Below are positions 59,150 to 64,000 of a stretch of 64,000 nt of DNA, piece by piece. The notes under the pieces were generated by a model. The model ran no database searches, was not told the DNA's origin, and worked only from the letters and a program-made list of their open reading frames with translations. This stretch comes from an uncultured Oscillospiraceae bacterium (GTDB lineage: Bacteria; Bacillota; Clostridia; Oscillospirales; Ruminococcaceae): NCBI GenBank assembly GCA_910579545.1, contig CAJTVI010000001.1:62001-126000 (forward strand), written 5' to 3'. Within the stretch, counting starts at the first letter, position 1, and each line of letters begins with the position of its first letter. The position numbers and the translations under genes were made by a program.

Positions 59150-60334
59150 ATGCGCATTGCCATTTTTGCAGAGACCTACTACCCCTTTATCAGCGGTGTG
59201 GTGACCCATATCGAAACCCTCAAGCTGGGCCTGGAGGCAAAAGGCCACCAGGTGCTGATCGTGACCATGAGCCCCAAGGCCGAGCACCATTACATCAAGG
59301 ATGGGGTGCTCTACTGCCCGGCCCTGCCTCTCAAGCGCATCTATGGCTATGGGGTAGCCAACCCCCTGAACCTGCAGCGGCTGCGGATCATTGCGGAGTT
59401 TGACCCGGACATCATCCACATCCACACCGAGTTTACCATGGGCATTTTTGGCCTGTGGGCCGCAAAACAGCTTAAAAAGCCGGTGGTTTACACCCTGCAC
59501 ACCATGTACGACGATTATATGTGCTATATCTCCAAGCGCGAGCGGATGCAAAAGCTGGTAAAGCCGGGGGCGCACATGTACTTCCGCAATGTGGCCAAAA
59601 AATCCACCGAGATCATCGGCCCCTCCCTCAAGGTGGTGGAATACCTGCGCCGCTGCAATGTGGACCGGCATATCAACATCATCCCCAACACGGTGGACCT
59701 CTCAAACTTTCTGCCCCAAAACGTTGCGCCGGAAAAAATTCAGGAGGTCAGGGACCGTTTGGGCATCCGCCCCGGCGACACCGCCCTGTGCTTTGTGGGA
59801 AGGCTTGGCATTGAAAAAAGCCTAGATGTGCTGATCGAGTATTTTGGCCGGCAGTTTGCGGGGCAAAGCGAGTACAAGCTGTTTGTGATCGGCGAGGGGC
59901 CCGAGCGCAAAAACCTCGAAAACCAGATCGCCGAACACGGCCTTGCGCGCCAGGTGTTTTTGCTGGGCAAGATCGACCACGAGCTGCTGCCCCCCTATTA
60001 CCACGCCTGCGACGCCTTTGCAACGGCCTCCCTTTCCGAGATCAACTCGATCTCGATGCTGGAGGCCATGGCCAGCGGCCTGTATGTGCTGCAGCGGCTG
60101 GACATCTACAACAAAAACCAGATCACCGAGGGCATCAACGGCGCGCTGTACACCTCCGCCGCCGAGTTTGGCAGCCTGGTGCGGGAGGAAGCCGCCCTGG
60201 ACGCCGACGCCCGCCTGGCCCGGCGGCGCAATGTGACCGATTCCACCCAAAAATACGGCCGCAGCGAGTTTATTGCGGCGGTAACCAATGTGTACGAGCG
60301 CGCCATGGCCGAATATGCGGCCAAGCACTCCTGA
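59150..60334 (+). CDS. Family 4 glycosyltransferase
   Basis: A 394-residue GT-B enzyme. The N-terminal domain RIAIFAETYYPFISGVVTHIETLKLGLEAKGH and IIHIHTEFTMG, and the C-terminal domain with ALCFVGRLGIEKSLDVLI, FVIGEGPERKNLE and the E-x7-E-like ATASLSEINSISMLEAMASGLYV. Closest in pattern to 1,2-diacylglycerol 3-glucosyltransferases of Firmicutes, which make glycolipid anchors for lipoteichoic acid. Here a partner synthase is missing, so the acceptor is a guess. Stands alone with own promoter and terminator. Confidence 0.87.
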   Translation: MRIAIFAETYYPFISGVVTHIETLKLGLEAKGHQVLIVTMSPKAEHHYIKDGVLYCPALPLKRIYGYGVANPLNLQRLRIIAEFDPDIIHIHTEFTMGIFGLWAAKQLKKPVVYTLHTMYDDYMCYISKRERMQKLVKPGAHMYFRNVAKKSTEIIGPSLKVVEYLRRCNVDRHINIIPNTVDLSNFLPQNVAPEKIQEVRDRLGIRPGDTALCFVGRLGIEKSLDVLIEYFGRQFAGQSEYKLFVIGEGPERKNLENQIAEHGLARQVFLLGKIDHELLPPYYHACDAFATASLSEINSISMLEAMASGLYVLQRLDIYNKNQITEGINGALYTSAAEFGSLVREEAALDADARLARRRNVTDSTQKYGRSEFIAAVTNVYERAMAEYAAKHS

Positions 60335-60351
60335 AGCTTATTTACATCAAA

Positions 60352-60390
60352 ACGGCAGGCCTGCAGAACTCCTCTGCGGCCTGCCTTTTT
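60352..60390. terminator. Terminator shared by the glycosyltransferase and gerAC
   Basis: GGCAGGC (60354-60360) pairs with GCCTGCC (60379-60385), extended by CTGCAG/CTGC in the loop region, followed by five T. Lies between converging genes. Confidence 0.78.
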
Positions 60391-60409
60391 AATGGCAGGT
60401 TTTTGGGCT

Positions 60410-61459
60410 TTACAGCATCCGGGCCTCGCAAACCCAGAGCACCGTATCCTGCTGATAGAGGGTCCCCTGCCGGGCCTGCCGTTCGGCCGCCGCGGCGTTG
60501 AGGTTATCCAGATAACTGCGCAGTAAAAACACGTCGTTGCCCTCGGCAAGGGTCTCGCTGGTCATCTGCCGGGCAAGGCCCGCCAGCCAAGTGCGCAAAA
60601 AGGCCTCGTATTGTTCGTCCGCAAGGGGGCTCTGCGCGCCGTGCCGGGTCTCGACCCGGCGGATATCCCCCTGCAAAAATACCTCGAGGCGCAGCCTGCC
60701 TCCCTGCTGCCGTGGGCAGTAGACCGCCCGGGCCGAGTGCAGGGTAAACGAAACGGTATCCTCCGGCCCCCCGGCGGTAAAGCGCAGGGTGTTTTGCTGG
60801 CCGCTCAATAAAAGCGCCATCGAGAGCTGATTCTGGTCCCAGCGGTGGGCCGGCCGGCCCTGGGCGTAGACGGTAAGCCCATCCGGCACGGCGGCGCCCT
60901 CCTTCAGGTCTACCTTAAGGTTTGGCAGCAGCCCGCCCTGCGCCGCATCCCCCAGCTGGTAGAGGTAGCAGTGGTAACCGCCCCGTTTGCGTACCTGCTC
61001 CACGCTCGCAAGCAGGCCGTCCACCGTTTCGGGCTGGGCGGCCAGGGCCCCGGCCGGCAGGTCGGTAAGGTAAACGGTCACATTTGGCCGGCCGGTCTCC
61101 TGCCGCACCAGATACTCCACCGCCTCGTAAAGGCCCTCCTGCGCAAGCCGGGGGCCGATCAGCAGCAGCTCGTTCTGGCCGTAAAACAGTTCCTCGCTGC
61201 GGCTTTGCTGGGCGTTTTGCAGCGCCTCGCGCACCGTAGCGCCCTGCCCTTCCACCAGCAGGGCGGTCTGCTCGGCGTCGGCCGCGTCGGCCGAGGGGGC
61301 GCCCTGCCAGCAGATGAGCTGTACCTGGTAGCCGCCGTTTTGGCGCTCGAGATAGATCCCCCGCAAAATGCCTTTGGTGCCGATGCCCACCGCGCCGCAG
61401 CCCGCGGCAAACAGGCAGGCAAAGAGGCAGAGGGGCAAAAGGCAAAGTATTTTTTTCAT
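60410..61459 (-). CDS. gerAC: Spore germination lipoprotein, Ger(x)C family
   Basis: A 349-residue lipoprotein, the C subunit of a GerA-type nutrient receptor. ATG 61459 has GGAGGAAA and overlaps the gerAB stop. The signal KKILCLLPLCLFACLFAAGC gives the lipidated Cys. The mature part keeps the three-domain GerAC plan: YQVQLICW, EALQNAQQSRSEELFYGQNELLLIG, QETGRPNVTVYLTD, and a C-terminal VFLQGDIRRVE then LRTWLAGLARQM. Divergent family, but order and overlap settle it. Confidence 0.88.
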   Translation of the reverse strand: MKKILCLLPLCLFACLFAAGCGAVGIGTKGILRGIYLERQNGGYQVQLICWQGAPSADAADAEQTALLVEGQGATVREALQNAQQSRSEELFYGQNELLLIGPRLAQEGLYEAVEYLVRQETGRPNVTVYLTDLPAGALAAQPETVDGLLASVEQVRKRGGYHCYLYQLGDAAQGGLLPNLKVDLKEGAAVPDGLTVYAQGRPAHRWDQNQLSMALLLSGQQNTLRFTAGGPEDTVSFTLHSARAVYCPRQQGGRLRLEVFLQGDIRRVETRHGAQSPLADEQYEAFLRTWLAGLARQMTSETLAEGNDVFLLRSYLDNLNAAAAERQARQGTLYQQDTVLWVCEARML

Positions 61460-62466
61460 GGCTGTTTCCTCCAAAAGGCCGCGGAGATCAGCAGCAGCCA
61501 CAAAAGCCCCTGCTGCACAAAATAGGCGCCGGCCGCGCCGGCAAACCCCCGCAAAAGCCCAAACAGGCCAAGGGTGAGCAGCAGGCCGGCAAGGCCCGCC
61601 ACCTGCCGGCGCACCCTGGGCAGCGCTTTGCGCACCAGCCAGAGAAAGGCCCAGAAATACAGGCAGATTTTTAGATAAAACAGCAGCAGCCATACCCCAA
61701 CGTGCACCGCGTCCAGCCGGCGGAACACCGAGATGCCCCCCAGCCGCGCAATGGTGTAGATAGGCTGGCTCTGCCGCAGGCCCGCCGCCCCCAGCACCGA
61801 TTCGGCCAGGGCGGCCAGCAGGCTTTCCAGCCCAAAGCCCACCCCCAGCACCAGGGCGTACCCGCGGTACAGGGCGGCGCGGGGCGGCTTTTTTTGCCCA
61901 TGCAGCAGCGCAAGCAGCAGGTACTCCGGCAAAAGCAGGGTGCGCGCCAGCAGCCCAAGCCCAGCCTGCCCCAAGGGGTCGGCGGGGTACAAAAGGTTTT
62001 CAAACCGCACCTGCGGCGCAACCGAAGCAAGCAGCAGCGCCAGCGAAAGCCCCAGCAGGGCCAGCACCAGTACCGACGCCCGGTTAAGCGCGCGCAGGCT
62101 GTAAGCCGCCGCGCAGCCGGCCACCCCCAGCGCCAGCGCCAAAAACCAAAACAGGGAGAGTTGGTCGGCCAGGACATAGTTGTAAAACCGCTGGCACTGC
62201 AAAAGTTCCATGGCGGCCGAAAGCGCCAGCACCCCGGCCAGCGCAAGGCAGAACCAGCCGGGCATCCGGCGGGAGGAGGCGGCCCGGCCGTAAAGGCAGA
62301 GCGCAAGGCAGAGCGCCGGCGCGGCCGCAAGGCCCGCCAGCAGGTACCCCTGGGCCGCCGGCTGCTGCACCGGCTGCCCAAATGGCCGGATAAAGCTGCC
62401 CGCCAGCGCCGTTACCAGCACCAGCGGCAGGGGCAAAAGGGGGCGCTGGGTGTTATGGCTCTGCAT
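61456..62466 (-). CDS. gerAB: Spore germination permease, GerAB family
   Basis: A 336-residue APC-fold membrane protein with about ten helices (for example LVLVTALAGSFIRPFG, FLALALGVAGCAAAYSL, VLVLALLGLSLALLLASV), the presumed germinant-binding subunit. ATG 62466 follows GGGAGGG and overlaps gerAA by 14 bp. Composition is extremely Leu/Ala-rich. Overall identity is by topology, the RLDAVHVGVWLLLFYLKICLYFWAF segment (GerAB-like RxD..F...W), and context. Confidence 0.86.
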   Translation of the reverse strand: MQSHNTQRPLLPLPLVLVTALAGSFIRPFGQPVQQPAAQGYLLAGLAAAPALCLALCLYGRAASSRRMPGWFCLALAGVLALSAAMELLQCQRFYNYVLADQLSLFWFLALALGVAGCAAAYSLRALNRASVLVLALLGLSLALLLASVAPQVRFENLLYPADPLGQAGLGLLARTLLLPEYLLLALLHGQKKPPRAALYRGYALVLGVGFGLESLLAALAESVLGAAGLRQSQPIYTIARLGGISVFRRLDAVHVGVWLLLFYLKICLYFWAFLWLVRKALPRVRRQVAGLAGLLLTLGLFGLLRGFAGAAGAYFVQQGLLWLLLISAAFWRKQP

Positions 62467-63919
62467 CCTGTCCCTCCCCGCCCGGCAGATCGCCGATCTC
62501 AAAGGGGTGCCTTGCAAGGCTTTTGAGCGAGACGCGCAGCACCCCATCCCGCACGCTGCCCCGGCCAAAGGGCGCAAGGGGCGAGGTGTACGGATAGCCG
62601 AAGGACTCCATGCCGCAGACCGAAAACAGCATGACCACAAACAAAGCCACCATGCCCGCCGGCCCCAGCATGCCCCCCGCAAACACAAACAGGATGCGCA
62701 GCACGGTAACTGGCTCGTACAGGGATGGAATGACAAAGGTGGAGATGCTGGTGAGCGCCGCGATGATCAGCACCGGGGTGCTGAGGATACCCGCCCCTAC
62801 CGCGGCGTCCCCCACGATCAGGGCCGCCACCAGCCCCACGCTGTGGCCGATGGGCTTGGGCAGCCGCAGCCCGGCCTCCCGGATGATCTCCAAAAGCAGG
62901 ATCACCAGCACCATTTCCAAAAAAAGCGGCCAGGGGGTGGCCCGCTCGGCCGCGGCAACCTTGTACAGCAGCTGGGGCGGCAAAAGCTCGGGGGTATACT
63001 GCACCGCACAGACAAAGCTGCCCGGCAGCAGCACGGCCAGCGCAAAGGCCAGGTATTTGAGCAGCCGGATAAAGCTGCAAAAATACGCCTTGGAGGCGTA
63101 ATCGTCCAGGCTTTGAAAATGCTCGGTAAAAAAATAGGGCAGCACCATGGCAAAGGGGCTGCCGTTTACCAGCACCACTAACTTGCCCTCGCAGATCTTG
63201 GCGCAGGCCGTGGCCGGGCGCTCGGTATAGCCTACTTCGCTGAAAAACCCAAACCCGCTTTTTTGCAAAAAGGGGGCAAGGTAGCCGCTGTCCAGCACAA
63301 GGGGCAGCTTTGCGCTTTGCAGCTTTTGCCGCACCGAGGCAACCAGCTCCGGCCGGGCCATGGCCTTGTCGTAGCAGAGCACTACCTCGGTGTTGGTGCG
63401 CTCGCCCGCGCTCAGCAGCTCGATGGCAAAGCTTTCCCGCCGGATCAGGCGGCGCAGCAGGCTCACGTTGATCCGCAAAAGGTCGGTGAATCCCTCGCGG
63501 GAGCCCCGGATATTGCCCTCGCCCGAGGGCTCCTGCACCGAGCGCGCCTGCATGTTCTGGGTGGAAAGCGCAATGGCTTTACAGCTTCCGTCCAGCAACA
63601 GCACCGCCATACCGGCGGTAAGCCGGCGCACAAGCTCCTCAAAATCGGCCACCTCGCCGCTCTCGGCCGGGATGTCGGTGCCGTGCAGGATGTGCTGGTA
63701 AAGCTGCCAGCCGTTTGCCTTTTGCCCCTCCGGCCGGCTCAGGGCGTCCAGCAGGATGACCCAGAGCTTTTCGGTGCTGGAAAGGCCGTCGAACATGCAA
63801 ACCGCGCACTGCACCCCCTGGATGCAGAGCCGTTTGGTATAAAGGTCCATCGAACTGCCAAACATCTCGTTCAGGTCGGCCAGATTCTGCCCAAGATCGG
63901 TGCTGAGCGGCTTTTGCAT
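62453..63919 (-). CDS. gerAA: Spore germination protein, GerAA family
   Basis: A 488-residue receptor A subunit. GAGGTG precedes ATG 63919. The cytoplasmic N-domain (~1-270) includes GSREGFTDLLRINVSLLRRLIR, ERTNTEVVLCYDK and ICEGKLVVLVNGSPFAMVLPYFF. The membrane domain has about five helices with FLEMVLVILLLEIIREAGLRLPKPIGHSVGLVAALIVGDAAVGAGILS, the strongest signature of the family. GerA proteins of this type oligomerise into ion channels that open when germinants bind. First gene of gerAA-AB-AC; its promoter is beyond 63919. Confidence 0.95.
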   Translation of the reverse strand: MQKPLSTDLGQNLADLNEMFGSSMDLYTKRLCIQGVQCAVCMFDGLSSTEKLWVILLDALSRPEGQKANGWQLYQHILHGTDIPAESGEVADFEELVRRLTAGMAVLLLDGSCKAIALSTQNMQARSVQEPSGEGNIRGSREGFTDLLRINVSLLRRLIRRESFAIELLSAGERTNTEVVLCYDKAMARPELVASVRQKLQSAKLPLVLDSGYLAPFLQKSGFGFFSEVGYTERPATACAKICEGKLVVLVNGSPFAMVLPYFFTEHFQSLDDYASKAYFCSFIRLLKYLAFALAVLLPGSFVCAVQYTPELLPPQLLYKVAAAERATPWPLFLEMVLVILLLEIIREAGLRLPKPIGHSVGLVAALIVGDAAVGAGILSTPVLIIAALTSISTFVIPSLYEPVTVLRILFVFAGGMLGPAGMVALFVVMLFSVCGMESFGYPYTSPLAPFGRGSVRDGVLRVSLKSLARHPFEIGDLPGGEGQDAEP

Positions 63920-64000
63920 GGCGGCATCACCTCACTAAGGGGTAGTATGCCTGGCCGGCCGGGGTTTCATGCAAAAAGGGCGGGCAGCGCCGATGAAAGG

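Noticed and set aside
1..64000. tRNA, rRNA, CRISPR, transposase, phage or toxin-antitoxin genes
   Set aside because: Looked for on both strands and not found. The XRE gene has no toxin partner and the Xer recombinase has no linked cargo or clear att sites.

Overview
The window is a dense, GC-rich stretch of core chromosome from an endospore-forming Clostridia, most likely a member of the Oscillospiraceae (Ruminococcaceae-like). The basis is the complete spoIIIA operon, gerA germination genes, spoIVFB, yunB and a spoIIM-like gene, together with several classic Firmicutes gene orders: queA-tgt-yajC, nusB-xseA-xseB-ispA-dxs-tlyA-nadK-argR-recN, and hprK-murB-rapZ-whiA-dnaE-pfkA. Translation starts use ATG, GTG and TTG behind strong purine-rich ribosome binding sites. 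I see no rRNA, tRNA, CRISPR array, prophage or insertion sequence.

Layout. 1-5.3 kb (+): the 3' end of ppk1, a large exported amidase with an extra N-terminal domain, and a spoIVFA-like/spoIVFB pair. 5.3-6.5 kb: a small, clearly AT-richer insert holding a divergent XRE regulator and a NeuD-type acyltransferase. 6.6-12.3 kb (+): the TIGR03960/TIGR03936 radical SAM pair, radA, a tiny DUF5808-like membrane protein, a 456-bp non-coding stretch with a 14-bp inverted repeat, and a Xer recombinase. 12.2-16.5 kb (-): spoIIM-like gene, then queA-tgt and yajC-TIGR04086. 16.5-22.3 kb (+): asd, dapA, dapB (lysine/DAP pathway), a CapA-like lipoprotein translationally coupled to dapB, and a Ca2+/cation exchanger. 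22.4-36.9 kb (-): an ECF sigma/anti-sigma pair, tyrS, then the long recN-to-nusB operon and an Asp23-family gene. 36.9-41.6 kb (-): spoIIIAA-AH. 41.8-47.8 kb (-): yjdF with its riboswitch, a BlaI/M56 sensor pair, ligA, yunB. 47.9-49.3 kb (+): pncB. 49.4-58.8 kb (-): pfkA, dnaE, whiA, rapZ, murB, a ROK glucokinase and hprK. 59.1-60.3 kb (+): a glycosyltransferase. 60.4-63.9 kb (-): gerAC-AB-AA.

How the genes work together. Three themes recur. The first is sporulation: the SpoIIIA channel complex, the SpoIVFB protease, YunB, and the GerA receptor for return to growth. The second is wall precursor supply and cell size: DAP synthesis, MurB, RapZ, amidases. The third is carbon and cofactor control: HprK, glucokinase and PfkA for sugar flux, and NadK and PncB for NAD(P). 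Many transcription starts can be placed because near-consensus sigma-A promoters with 16-17 bp spacers are visible.

I found no convincing undescribed multi-gene system. The most informative observations are regulatory. They are a yjdF aptamer with a readable anti-Shine-Dalgarno switch, dyads embedded in the asd, pncB and blaI promoters, a terminator-like hairpin holding the ribosome binding site of the gene after yajC, and a 14-bp inverted repeat in the empty stretch before the Xer recombinase. The AT-rich XRE/NeuD insert and the absence of yvcK between rapZ and whiA are the main gene-content oddities.
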